DNA of 64,000 bases from Sphagnum compactum (taxonomy: Eukaryota; Bryophyta; Sphagnopsida; Sphagnales), in contig OZ234502.1 in assembly GCA_965153455.1 (NCBI GenBank), forward strand, positions 11,005,495 through 11,069,494, written 5' to 3'. The notes under the pieces were generated by a model. The model was not told the DNA's origin, ran no database searches, and was given only the letters and a program-made list of their open reading frames with translations. The position numbers and the translations under genes are program-made. Below, piece after piece: positions 36,176 through 47,234 of the stretch; position 1 is the first letter of the stretch, and each line of letters opens with the position of its first letter.

Positions 36176-36589
36176 GTTAGGGGCACTATAGGTCGGGAGC
36201 TAGTTGATTTTTGAATTCTAAAATCGACATATTTTGAGTAGTTATGGCCTTTTTTGGGTGTCAATGATATTTTAGACATTGTCAGGTTTAATAGACCTGA
36301 TAGAGTGATGGATTCCTGGTTGCTGTAATTGGAACAATGGCCATTAAACCCCATTGGATGGAATTTCAATGTTATGACAAAGGGTAATTTGTTGGTTAAG
36401 TAACTGCAGATTTGTTACATGCAAAATTGCAAATCACAAATCTATGTGTGTAATATTTATTGGTTGATTTTTCAGCACTAGAGGAATATAATAGAGACCT
36501 GATATGTATAATGTACATTAGTTAAACTAGGTGTAGGTGTGCTCCTAATGCTAATGTGGCAATGGTTAATGCTACTAATCCTAATACAT

Positions 36590-37600
36590 CATCACCCTAA
36601 ACCCTAATCCTAACCCTAAACCCTAACCCTAAAACATATTTAACCTGTATGATGGAAAACCCTAACCCTAAATGTAACCCTAAAACATAGGTCAGCAGTT
36701 GCATATGCAACTCAGCAATTGCATTTGGAACTCACCAGTTGCCTATGCAACTAAATCTAACGGTTGTTATGCTGCCACGTGGCGCACTGTAAACGGTCCG
36801 ATGAAAAAACCCTAACCCTAACCCTATTCCTAAAACATGGGTTAGCAGTTGCATATGCAACTAAATCTAACGGTTGTTGTGCTGCCACGTGGCGCACTAT
36901 AAACGGTCTGATGAAAAACTCATGTGCCTAACCCTAATCCTAAAACATGGGTCAGCAGTTGCATATGCAACTAAATCTAACGGTTGTTGTGCTGCCACGT
37001 AGCGCACTATAAACGGTCCGATGAAAAACCCCAATCCTAACCCTAACCCTAAAACATGGGACAGCAGTTGCATACACAACTAAATCTAACGGTTGTTGTG
37101 CTGGCACGTGGTGCACTGTAAACGGTCCGATGAAAAAACCCCAACCCTAACCGTAACCCTAAAACATGGGTCAGCAGTTGCATATGCAACTAAATCTAAC
37201 GGTTGTTGTGCTGGCATGTGGCGCACTGTAAACGGTCCGATGAAAAAACCCTAACCCTAACCCTATTCCTAAAACATGGGTTAGCAGTTGCATATGCAAC
37301 TAAATCTAACGGTTTTGTGCTGCCACGTGGCGCACTATAAACGGTCCGATGAAAAACCCCAACCCCAACCCTAACCCTAAAACATGGGTCAGCAGTTGCA
37401 TATGCAACTAAATCTAACGGTTGTTGTGCTAGCACGTGGCGCACTGTAAACGGTCCGATGAAAAAACCCTAATCCTAACCCTAACCGTAAAACATGGGTC
37501 AGCAGTTGCATATGCAACTAAATCTAACGGTTTTTGTGCTGCCACGTGGCGCACTATAAACGGTCCGATGAAAAACCCTAACCCTAACCCTACACGTGTT
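36590..37600 (+). repeat. subterminal tandem array: eight ~110-bp units with telomere-like CCCTAA tracts
   Basis: Unit starts (ACATGGGTCAGCAGTTGC) are at 36685, 36835, 36945, 37054, 37164, 37274, 37382 and 37492. Each unit has the palindromic AGTTGCATATGCAACT, an AACGGTTGTTGTGCTGCCAC block, ACGTGGCGCAC, AAACGGTCCGATGAAAA and a CCCTAACCCTAA tract. The first unit is about 40 bp longer. Units 1 and 5 share the ending CCCTATTCCTAA, and units 2 and 6 share GGGTTAGC, which suggests the array grew by copying four units at once. The palindrome carries the same TGCAAC word as the left end, so these are the subterminal repeats. Confidence 0.9.
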
Positions 37601-37886
37601 CGCATACAATTGGGTGAGCTAATTTGCATGTAACGCAGTGTGAACGCAACACGTGTAGTTGCATGCAGTCGCACTTACAACCGTAGGTATAGAATATGGG
37701 TGGATGAAACCGTATAACCCAACCGTATATACTTGCTCATATACGTACTGTGACATGCAACTAAAAGCGCCTGCAACTGGTTTTATGCAACTAGGCGAAT
37801 TTGCAGTTGCATGTGTCGCATGCAACTGAAAATGCAACCAAACCAGTTGCAAACGGCAGTTGCAAAATGACAAATTTCTAGTAGTG
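37600..37886 (-). repeat. right TIR and subterminal TGCAAC-motif region of the CACTA element
   Basis: Read inward from 37886 on the minus strand it begins CACTACTAGAAATTTGTCAT. TGCAACTG words follow at close spacing in both orientations over about 200 bp. Confidence 0.85.
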
Positions 37887-39104
37887 TAATCAAAGTGAAT
37901 GGACTACCATAAAGATAACATTGGAATGGTGAAACAACCCAAACAACTACAAGGCACTCCCCCTCATATGAGTTGTACTTGGCCTCCATTTTGTTGTTAA
38001 ACTGATTGGCATATGCCACCACAAACTCTTGACCATCATCATCAAGTTGGGTAAGCATAGCTCTTAACCCTAAAATATTCCAATCAATGTGTAATTGGAA
38101 CGGTCGTCCTCAAATGGATTGCTTCAAAATGGGGGCTAATGAAAGCTTGGCTTTCAACTCTTGAAAGGCCTATTTTTGTGGCTCATCCCAAATGAACTCC
38201 TAGTCAATCTGCGTCAATCAAGTTAAAGGTTTGGCTATGCTACTAAAGCATTTCACAAGCCTCCAATAGTAATTACAGAAGCCCAAAAAAGCTTATAACT
38301 GACTAACATCTATTGGTTGGGGAACCTATGAAATGGCCTCAACCTTGGCCTTCTGAACCCCCAATCCACTTGGATAAATCATGTGACCCAGGTACTCTAC
38401 TTGAGTATGGAGGAACTAGCACTTGCCTGGATGAAACTTAAGGTTATACTCTTTAAGTCTTCCAAACATTTCTCGCAAATGGTGCATATGTTCTCTTGGG
38501 GTTAGGCTAAAAACAATGATGTCATCAATGTAGCATTTGGCAAAACCAAGACCCGCCAACACTCAATCCATGACCCTTTGAAATTCTGCAAGGGCATTTT
38601 TCAAACCAAATGGCAAAAACTTCCATTGGTACAAAGAATCCTTCCCATGGGGGTTAATACTTCAAAATGACGTCTTGACTTTATCACCTTCCTTTAATGG
38701 CAACTGATGGTAGCCAGACCTTAAGTCCAAGGTATTAAAAACCTTGAACTATCCAAGGGCATCAAAGATTTCCTTCGTAGGGGCATGGCATATTTGTTTG
38801 AATGGGTTCGTTTATTCACCAGATGATAATCCCCACACTTGCGACGTTTAGTCCAATTCCCAAAAATGTCTTTCTTGGTTGGCATCACTATTATTAAAAC
38901 ATATTCACCCTTAGACAGTTCCACCAAACCAACATCTAATAACTCTACCATTTGAGCTTGAACCAAAGCTCTCTCCACCTCACTAAACCTGTAAGGTCAC
39001 CTAAAAATTGGATTATCATCCTCCAATATGATTCAAACCTCTTGTCCTTTTAATTGACCCAATTCTTTCAAACTAAAGGCAAAACATCTAATGAAATCTC
39101 ATAT
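37887..39104 (-). pseudogene. RT to RNase H part of the interrupted Ty3/gypsy element (right of the CACTA insertion)
   Basis: On the minus strand from about 39060 it reads GEYVLIIVMPTKKDIFGNW, the gypsy RT fingers. It continues through the CLYQWKFLPFGLKNA-type palm text (38640-38560), the CYIDDIIVFS-type active-site stretch (38540-38510) and the connection, to RNase H QEFVVAYANQFNNKMEAKYN and YGSPFTLI at 37887. Many stops and frame changes are present. It continues at 10435 to the left of the CACTA element. Its upstream part was cut off at 39105 by the chromovirus. Confidence 0.8.
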
Positions 39105-39922
39105 TGTCGCAACCCCACTTTGGGCAAAGTGTGAGGATGCAACTTACACTCCCAAAGTTGGGGACTTGGAGTCCTCCAGGACTCCCGAAAAACTTAGAGT
39201 TCGATTGCAGGGGTCAAAACACCTTGAATTGGGGAGTTCTTTATATCAATGGAAAGGTCTTGAAGTGTACATGTCGAAAATGGCCTTTCATGGGTCATTT
39301 GGACATCCGCAGCCCAAGTTATGGGCAAAAGAAGGGCCAGGAGTCAAACTGGCAGTTTGACTCCCGACCACTAAAAGTCGGGAATCGACTTGATCCCGGT
39401 GTGTGCAGGTGGAGTGCAACACACCGTTGGAAAGATCTTGAGGAGAGCTACAACTTTAGTTTAGACCTCACTCCAATCGAAGGTCTAAGCCGGGAGATAT
39501 GATCTCCCAAAGTCCCAAGAGTCCAAACCGGGACAGTTTCGGGACTCCTCCTTGGGAGTCCCGGGAAAAAGTGCCATTCGGATGTAGCCTTGGCGGAGAG
39601 CTGTAGAGAATACTATATGGGGGAAGGTGGTGGCTTCCCCCGAGTCCGGGCCGTGATGAGTCAAGTGAGTCCAAGGTTGCCCGTGGCTTGTCCTAGCACC
39701 AAAGTGATCCAGAAAGTGGTCTAACCAACTTGTGATTGGTTTTGATGTAGATTTGAGTAAGTGAAAAACTTGTCACACTTCCTAGTCCATCTCGAGGCTT
39801 CAGCACGACCCTCTACCCCTCTTAGTGCTGAAGGCTGGGAACCTGCCCCGAGTCCCTCCCTTTTCCGCAACTTGAACAAGTTAGCGCAACTTGGGACTAA
39901 GTAGGGACTTGGGAGTGCGTCA
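39105..39922 (+). repeat. 5' LTR of the chromovirus
   Basis: TGTCGCAACC to GTGCGTCA, 818 bp. It is about 95% alike by eye to the 3' LTR and more distantly related to the solo LTR at 6665-7557. It contains an inverted pair AGTCAAACTGGCAGTTTGAC. Confidence 0.9.
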
Positions 39923-39924
39923 CT

Positions 39925-39938
39925 TGGTATTAGAGCTT
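39925..39938 (+). promoter_or_regulatory. primer binding site (initiator tRNA-Met type)
   Basis: TGGTATTAGAGCTT lies two bases after the LTR. It matches the usual plant TGGTATCAGAGC with one change. Confidence 0.85.
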
Positions 39939-39972
39939 AAGGTGAGCTCGATTCACTTCTTGGGAGTTTTGG

Positions 39973-40760
39973 ATGGCACCCAAGAAGAACCGTAAGCAAG
40001 CTCAAAAAGCCATGGTCAAGGAACCCATCGAAGACCTTGTAGTCCCGCCGGAATCAATTGGGGAGGAAGAACCAAGAACCCGAGAGGACCAAGATGAGCT
40101 CGAAAATGAATAGGAACAACGGAGCTCGGTCCTATTCACCCCGGAGCAATTGGAAGTTCTCCTCAAGATGAGTAAGCCCAACTTCGGTGAGTTGGTGGCG
40201 GCCCTCAAAACGGGGACCTCCAAAAGTGAAAGGTTTCAACCGGCCAAGCTCGGGAACTTCAATGGTGCCTGCGACCGAAAAGTGGTGGATGCTTGGCTTG
40301 CGGAAATGGATGACTACTTACATGCCGCCAAGGTTGGACGGCATTCCGTCGTGGAGCTTGCCCAATCCTACTTGACAGGTTACGCCGCCACATGGTGGTG
40401 GACGGTGAGACCAGAAGAGGGGGAAAACCATGGCTACACTTGGGAGTTCTTTAAGGAACGCATCGAATCGGAATTTGTTCCAAGGAATTTCGACTACATA
40501 TCAAGGTGCAAACTCCGCGACCTTGTGAATGCCACAAATGATAACTTGCGGCAATATGTGAGGACTTATTCGGAACTCATGCTTGAGATCCGGCACATGC
40601 ATGAGCTGGATCGTGTGTGGATCACAAAAAGCCAAGGCATGAGGGAGAATGGAACCGAGGGCAAGGAAGCCCAACGAAGGATAAGTCCAAACAGTTTCAA
40701 GGCACGGGGTTCAAACCCAAAGGGAACTTTGTGAAGAAGGGGGCTCCTTTCAAAGCGCCG
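39973..40760 (+). pseudogene. chromovirus gag, broken
   Basis: ATG at 39973 starts MAPKKNRKQAQKAMVKEPIE; TAG at 40111 interrupts. The same frame resumes with the retrotransposon gag core (KLGNFNGACDRKVVDAWLAE, LAQSYLTGYAATWWWTVRP, FKERIESEFVPRNFDYISRC) to 40734. The basic linker with SKQFQGTGFKPKGNFVKKGA is in a different frame (from 40617). The CCHC zinc knuckle expected next is missing, along with the start of the protease. Confidence 0.85.
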
Positions 40761-40765
40761 AAAGG

Positions 40766-42880
40766 ATGGAGCTCCACTTGGAGGAGCTCAAGGCACCCAT
40801 CGAGGTGCACTTCGCGGATGGGGTTCCCCATCCTACAACGTTACAAGCAAAGGAGATGCCTCTCCAAGTAGGAAATTGGAGAGGAAAGGTGGACTTGTTA
40901 GTTTCCACCTTGGGTGGAATGGATTGCATTTTGGGAATGGAGTTCATTGCCCAAAACAATGTGCTCATAGAAGGGCACAATAGGCTAGTTAGAATCCCAT
41001 CTAAAAGTGGGATTATGCGGGTGAAGGCACATGAGTTGCCTTGTGCGGGTGCACCAACCATCCACTTTATGTTAGGAAATTCATGGGAAAGAGAATGTGT
41101 GCGAGGCTATGGCATGATGTGTGTGATGCAGGTGTTGGATGAGTATGAGCCCAAGGAAGCCACCAAGTTGGTGACTTCCGCCAAGTGCATAAAGAAAGTT
41201 TTGGAAGAGTTCCTGGATGTGATGCCCGAAGAGTTGCCCGAAGACCTGCCTCCGAGAAGACAAGTTGATCATGCGATCGAGGTGATGCCGGGAGTGGCAC
41301 CTCTCGCCAAGGCCCCATATTGAATGAGCCATGAGGAGTTGAAAGAGCTTAAGGTTCAACTTGAAGAACTCCTCGTGAAAGGTTATATCAAACCAAGTAA
41401 ATCAGCATATGGGGCACCCGTCCTTTTTGTTCACAAAAAGGATGGGACTTTGAGGATGTGTGTGGATTATAGAGCCCTCAATAAGGCAACGGTGAAGAAC
41501 CGGTATCCTTTGCCTTGAATCGATGATCTATTTGATCGTCTCTCGGGAGCCAAGGTGTTTAGTAGGATTAATCTACGTTTGGGGTATTACCAAATTCGGA
41601 TTGTGGAAGGGGACGAAGAAAAAACTACTTGCCGCACAAGGTATGGCTCATATGAGTTCTTGCTGATGCCCTTTGGGCTCACCAATGCACCCGCCACATT
41701 TTGCACTCTCATGAATGACATTTTTCGGGAATGGCATGACGATTTTGTGGTCGTTTACATAGACGACATTTTGATATATAGTAGCTCCTTGGAGAAGCAT
41801 GAGGAGCACCTTCGCAAGGTGTTCCAAAAGCTAAGGGAAAACAAGTTGTATGCCAAGCTTGAGAAATGCGAATTTGGGGTGGCGGAAGCGGACTTTCTTG
41901 GACATAGAATAACTCAAGAAGGCTTGAAGATGGATGATCACAATGTTAAGGCAATCTTGGATTGGGAACCGCCTAAGTTGGTTCCCGCCTTGAGATCCTT
42001 TTTAGGATTGGCATCCTACTATCGCAAGTTCATCAAGAATTTTGCGAGGATAGCCGCGCCTTTGACAAACCTTTTGAAAAAGTCCGCCGTCACTTATGAA
42101 TGGGGAGAAGCATGCGACGACGCCTTTGAAACATTGAAGGGCATTTTGGTGAAGGCGTCGATGTTGAAGTTGCCCGACTTTGACAAAGAGTTTGAGATTC
42201 ATTCCGATGCCTCCGACTTTGCAATTGGAGGAGTCCTAGTGCAAGAAGGAAGACCGGTGGCCTTTGAAAGCAAGAAGTTGAGTGAGACGGAGCGAAGGTG
42301 GCCAACACATGAAAAGGAAATGTGAGCGGTCATACATTGTCTCAAAACTTGGGGCCATTACATAGGCTCCAAAGATGTGGTGGTGTGGACCGACAATGTG
42401 ACCTTGAAGTACTTTGCCACTCAACCCAAGTTGTCATCAAAACAAGTAAGGTGGCAAGACACATTGGCATTGTTCAATGTGGATATCCGGCACAAGCCGG
42501 GAAAGGAGAACATAGTTTCCGATGCCTTGAGCCGAAAACACCAACTTAGAGTGGTGTATGTGGGAGAGATGGAACTTCAAAAGGAAGTTCGACTAGCAAG
42601 CCGCCGGGATGCATTTGCCAAAGAGGTAAGGCAAAGCATCCAAAATGGAACCAAGTCCCACTTCCATTTGCGAAATGGACTATTGTGGTACAAACAAAAT
42701 CGACTCTATGTGCCGGAAGGGAAAATGAGGGACACACTCTTGAAGGAATGTCATGATGGACCGCTTGCGGGCCATGGTGGTGCAAAGCGCACCACAACAT
42801 TCCTAAAGAAGTCCTACTATTGGCCCAACTTGAAGGATTGTGCGGAGGAGTATGTGAAGACTTGTTTAATTTGTCAATAA
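40766..42880 (+). pseudogene. chromovirus pol: protease remnant, RT, RNase H and start of integrase
   Basis: One frame is interrupted by stops at 41321, 41516, 42323 and 42878. The protease lacks its DTG active site and keeps only the back half (STLGGMDCILGMEFIAQNN). RT has [38 protein letters not shown] and an intact YIDD in [13 protein letters not shown]. RNase H has [20 protein letters not shown] and ALFNVDIRHKPGKENIVSDA. The integrase zinc region (HDGPLAGHGGAKRTTTFLKK, CLICQ) ends at a stop. The order protease-RT-RNase H-integrase is that of Ty3/gypsy. Confidence 0.92.
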
Positions 42881-44033
42881 AACCGGACCCTCAACAAGAA
42901 GTAAACGGGTTTGTTCCAACCTTTGCCAATATCCAAAGGGCCGTGGGAAAGTGTGTCCATGGACTTCATGGTGAGCTTGCCCCCATCAAGAGGATTCGAT
43001 GCCATCATATCGATTTAGCAAGATGGCGCATTTCATTCCCACAAAAGATGAAGCCACGGCCCAAGAGACGGGAAGGTTGTTCTTTTCCCACATCTTCAAG
43101 CACCATGGCCTCCCAAAGGACATAATTTCGGATCGAGACCCAAAGTTCACAAGCAAGTTTTGACGAGCTTTGTGGAAGTGGATGGGGTCGGAACTCAAGA
43201 TGAGCACTTCGTTCCGCCCCCAAACCGATGGACAAATCGAGAGGGTGAACTTGGTGATCCAACAATTCCTAAGGAATTATGTTGCGGCGGATCAACAAGA
43301 TTGGGTGGACCATTTGGAGTTAGCCGAGTTTTGTTACAACAACTCGGCACACTCCGCAACTGGGTCCACCCCGTTCCAAATGGTGACGGGCAAGTCACCA
43401 ATTGTGCCCATGACTTGGGCAGCACAAGGACAAACCCCGGGTGATGCAAGTGAGGAAGTGCCGATGGTCAAACAACTTGATGAAGAAAGGCGGCGCTTGT
43501 GGGAGTTGGCCAAGGCCAATTTGGAAAAGACGCACAAAAGGTACAAGGATTTTGCGGACAAGTCCCGATGAGAGGTGAAGTTTCAAGAAGGGGATGAAGT
43601 GTGGTTGAACATCAAGAACTTCCGGTTGCCAGAAGGTTTAAGTCATAAGTTCTTGGGCCCATATGCGGGCCCATTCAAAGTGTTGGAAAAGAAACTTTCC
43701 GACACTTATAAGTTAGAACTACCGAAAAATTTTAGAGTTTATCCCACATTTCATGTTTCTCTTTTGAAGCCGGTCTCCTGCGATGCCTCAAGGCCTAGTC
43801 GAGAGCAAAACTCAGGGCCCCCACTTGACTTGGTTCATAATGAACCAGAGTTTGAGGTGGAGGCCGTGCTCAAGTCAATGCAACTAAGAGGACGAGAGCG
43901 GGAATACCTAGTTAAGTGGAAAGGATATCATGCAATAGAGGCTTCTTGGGTGACCGAATCCGACATGGAGGATGCCCAAGAAGCCATAGAAGAATTCCAC
44001 GCTAGACCGGCAAAGAAGAGACGTAGAACGTGA
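42881..44033 (+). pseudogene. chromovirus integrase core and C-terminal chromodomain
   Basis: After frame changes at 42881-43170 the integrase resumes with STSFRPQTDGQIERVNLVIQ and WVDHLELAEFCYNNSAHSAT to a stop at 43569. It then runs to 44033 with the GPY/F-like region (FLGPYAGPFKVLEKKLSDTY) and a chromodomain: FEVEAVLKSMQLRGREREYL, VKWKGYHAIEASWV, basic KKRRRT end. Chromodomains bind methylated histone H3 and steer integration to heterochromatin (family knowledge). The first catalytic Asp region is scrambled by frameshifts. Confidence 0.88.
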
Positions 44034-44826
44034 TGAGGACATCACCTTTGTTTTAGTGGGGCAGAGTGTCACATAAAATGTACCACATTAAGTTGCAAGT
44101 GAAATAAAGGCAAAAATAACTTTAAAGAGATTGTATCACGAGAATTTTGTATAAGTGCAAATAGGGTTATCAAATGGCATTGGACAAATGGAACTATCTT
44201 GCATACGCCCAAATCAAAATCGGATTCCTACTTTGGGGTTAAGGAAACTTGGCCCCAAAAGAGGAGGCAAGCAAGGTGAGCTTGTGGGGACATGCACATG
44301 CTTTAAGTGCATCCCAAAAAGTTGGTTGGTAGTGGCGGCCAACACGGGAAGTCATGACCCTGCTCGCGTACTTTAATCGTGTATTTTGGAACTTGGGTTT
44401 TTGCAACACCCAAGTGTTGTTTCTCGTACCTTGATAAGCAAACCTTTTAGTTAAGGCTTGGTTGTTGTGACCAAGGCGCGAGATTGGGAAAGGAGTCATG
44501 TCAAGTAACTTAGGTCAAGAGTAGACTTGACTTGAGTTCCTCATGAGGGGAAGAATAAAAAGTTCCTCCTAAATGAGGGGCTTCGTCAAATTAGACTAGT
44601 TTAGTCCTCTTTTGATGAAGCATGGGAAGAGGGTTTTTCAGGAGACCTTATTGGACTTGTCAAGAAAGTGTTGGAAACTTGGGGACGCCTAAGTTAGCTT
44701 GAGACAAGGTCCAAGCTGCAAAGAGTCGGCAAAGATGGCCAAGGATCCAAATGAAAGCAATTGCAATTGGGAGAGAAAATTCTAAGTGTCAATGAGGACA
44801 TTGACCTTTCTTTTAGTGGGGGAGAA
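44034..44826 (+). other. chromovirus 3' untranslated part with a duplicated polypurine/LTR-start signal
   Basis: CCTTTCTTTTAGTGGGGGAG precedes the 3' LTR at 44827. A near copy, CCTTTGTTTTAGTGGGGCAG, lies at 44045-44064 followed by TGTCACATAA, itself LTR-start-like. The 760 bp between them may be a stump of another LTR family or a remnant of an older 3' end. Confidence 0.6.
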
Positions 44827-45641
44827 TGTCGCAACCCCACTTTGGGCAAAGTGTGAGGATGCAACTCACACTCCCAAAGTTGGGGACTTGGAGTCCTCCG
44901 GGACTCCCAAAAACTCAGAGTTTGATCAGGGGTCAAAACACCTTGCATTGGGGAGTTCTTTATATCAATGGAAAGGTCTTGAGGTGTAGATGTCGAAAAT
45001 GGCCTTGCATGGGTCATTTGGACATTTGCAGCCCAAGTTATGGGCAAAAGAAGGGCCGGGAGTCAAACTGGCAGTTTGACTCCCGACCACTAATAGTCGG
45101 GAATCGACTTGACCCCGGTGTGTGAAGGTGGAGTGCAACACACCGTTGGAAAGATCTCGAGGAGAGCTACAACTTTAGTTTAGACCTCACTCCAATCGGA
45201 GGTCTGAGCCGGGATATATGAGCTCCCAAAGTCCCGAGAGTCCGAATTGGGACAGTTTCGGGACTCCTCCTTGGGAGTCCCGGGAAAAAGTGCCATTCGG
45301 ATGTAGCCTTGGCAGAAAGCTGTAGAGAATACTATATGGGGGAAGGTGGTGGCTTCCCCCGAGTCCGGGCCGTGGTAAGTCAAATGAGTCCAAGGTTGCC
45401 CGTGGCTTGTCCTAGCACAAAAGTGGTCCAGAAAGTGGTTTAACCAACTTGTGGTTGGTTTTGATGCAGATTTGAGTAGGTGAAAAGCTTGTCACTCTTC
45501 CTAGTCCATCCCGAGGTTTCAGCACGACCCTCTACCCCTCTTAGTGCTGAAGGCTGGGAGCCTGCCCCGAGTCCCTCCCTTTTCCGCAACTTGAACAAGT
45601 TAGCCCAACCTGGGACTAACTAGGGACTTGGGAGCGCGTTA
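44827..45641 (+). repeat. 3' LTR of the chromovirus
   Basis: TGTCGCAACC to GAGCGCGTTA, 815 bp. The last bases differ from the 5' LTR (TTA in place of TCA), and no target duplication follows. Confidence 0.88.
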
Positions 45642-46480
45642 GTTTTAGATGACAATATTTGATTATTGTGGGTCATCATTTTTGTGATCTGACCTTCTGT
45701 TTAAATGGAGAAAAATGTTTGTTATAAATAGTTTGGGCATTATATTTAGATTCACAGTTAAATTGTTTGTTGATAAAAAACAAATTAAATTTGTTTTTGT
45801 AATGTATTCTTCAACATGGAATGTAAATCTATTTTAAGTTTCAAATCCATTTCATGTTTATAAATAGTGATGTCCAATGTAATTCAACATTATATATTAT
45901 ACTTAAAACAATATGATAATGGTTGTGTGAAGTTTGTATAATTGCATTGTAAGTTGCAATTTAGTTGTTTAGTACTATTAAAATCAACTACCATACAATT
46001 GCTTTGAAACCCAAACTTAAACCCTTAATTGCAAATTAGTCACTAAATCCTTTATTTTCATTTCATCTTTAGTTGTAAGTTAAGTGCAAAGGATAGGAAT
46101 AGAATTCATTGCTCAAATGGATGAATGAAATAATATATTTGTTGGATTGGTTGTAAAATAGTTGTAAATAAATTGCAAAAGGCATAAAAATACGTCATCT
46201 ATCGACAAATGGATGAAAAGCCATGTTGGCATTTTATTCACCATGTTGGAATGTGCGTGAGAATCTGACATGGAGATTAGTTGCAAAAAAGTTGCATCTA
46301 GTTACATGTGAGTTGCACCATATATATGATATTGTATACAACATAAGGTGTCCGTTGTAACTATTGTAACTTGTCCGTTAACACTCAAGGCTATATAAAT
46401 ACCATGAGTTACAAGTGTTCGTTGCAACTAGAAAACCCAGTTGCAAGCCCAGTTGTAAAACCCTATATTTTTTCATAGTG
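45642..46480 (-). mobile_element. orphan CACTA-type end with TGCAACT subterminal motifs
   Basis: Read inward from 46480 on the minus strand the sequence starts CACTATGAAAAAATATAGGG, then ACAACTGG and TGCAACTGGG words as in the large CACTA element. The opposite end is not found before the chromovirus LTR at 45641, so it is probably truncated. The rest is AT-rich non-coding DNA. Confidence 0.5.
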
Positions 46481-46660
46481 AATCTTGATGACATGGTCAT
46501 TTAAGTCCCAAACACATTAGGTTCAAAGGGCTGCCAAGAACAATCCCAAGTTGATTGTTGTGACAGTGGCTCTAGCATTCCAAAGAAATCACAACCTACA
46601 ACTGAAGTTTGCATTGTTGAAGTTGTTTGAGATAATCCAATTGTTGGGAATGACCCCAAC

Positions 46661-47193
46661 ATGATTACCACAACTCCACCTACATTTGGAAGTGGAGTAC
46701 AAAAGGACCCCAACCCAATTGGCACAATGTTATCTATGCCTAGAAGTAGAGTGCAAAAGGCACCTCAAGCCTCAAAAGGACACACAAAAGATTCCTTACC
46801 CAATTCAGGTACTAGAGTGTCATTTGTAATATTACCTACCCCGCCCGTCAATGTCAATAATACTTTATTGCCTACCCAAACACTGAATGCAAATTCCATT
46901 GAGGTCAAAAGTACTAGGCAAAAGGGGCTTGATGATGTTGTTGATACACGTCCTCCAAGAAAGAATGTTGGAGGATGTGGACAAAAATAGTTCAATGTTG
47001 TTGATATAAGTCCTCCAAGAAGGAATGTAGTAGTACGTGGATGTGTGGCAACCCTTGCTAGAAAGAAACAAGACTCTAATGCCAATAAAAAGAGGAAGAA
47101 GACAAGTGATGATAATTTCAATGTGGCATTTAAACTAACTTCATATGCTACCCATAAAAGGAAAGTAGTCTCTACACAAAAAAACCTTGTATA
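46661..47193 (+). pseudogene. decayed basic ORF, unidentified
   Basis: One frame with a single TAG at 46988. It reads SMPRSRVQKAPQASKGHTKD, then twice a motif of the form DVVDTRPPRKNVGG and NVVDISPPRRNVVV, then a basic KKQDSNANKKRKKTSDD. The tandem motif and basic tail suggest a DNA-binding or transposon-encoded protein. I cannot assign it. Confidence 0.35.
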
Positions 47194-47234
47194 GGATTGA
47201 CAAAAGTGTATTTAGATGTAGGGACTATGTGATA

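Larger units (their letters stand above)
39105..45641 (+). mobile_element. Ty3/gypsy chromovirus (degenerate, two LTRs, no TSD)
   Basis: LTRs lie at 39105-39922 and 44827-45641, with an initiator-Met primer site, a polypurine tract, and a gag-pol order ending in a chromodomain. The flanking five bases (CATAT on the left, GTTTT on the right) do not match. The left flank is gypsy pol on the minus strand and the right flank is unrelated. The element therefore either lost one side or arose by recombination between two copies. Many in-frame stops and frameshifts make it non-autonomous. Confidence 0.9.

Noticed and set aside
36590-37600. true telomere or interstitial telomere fusion
   Set aside because: The CCCTAA tracts are short, imperfect and embedded once per 110-bp unit next to a transposon end, not a continuous telomere array.
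36685-37600. CRISPR-like array (regular repeats with spacers)
   Set aside because: The whole ~110-bp unit repeats, including what would be spacers. This is a plant nuclear transposon, so a tandem subterminal array is the right reading.
36897-37674. minus-strand ORFs with repeated peptide text (QPLDLVAYATADPCFR)
   Set aside because: They are translations of the 110-bp subterminal tandem repeat, not genes.
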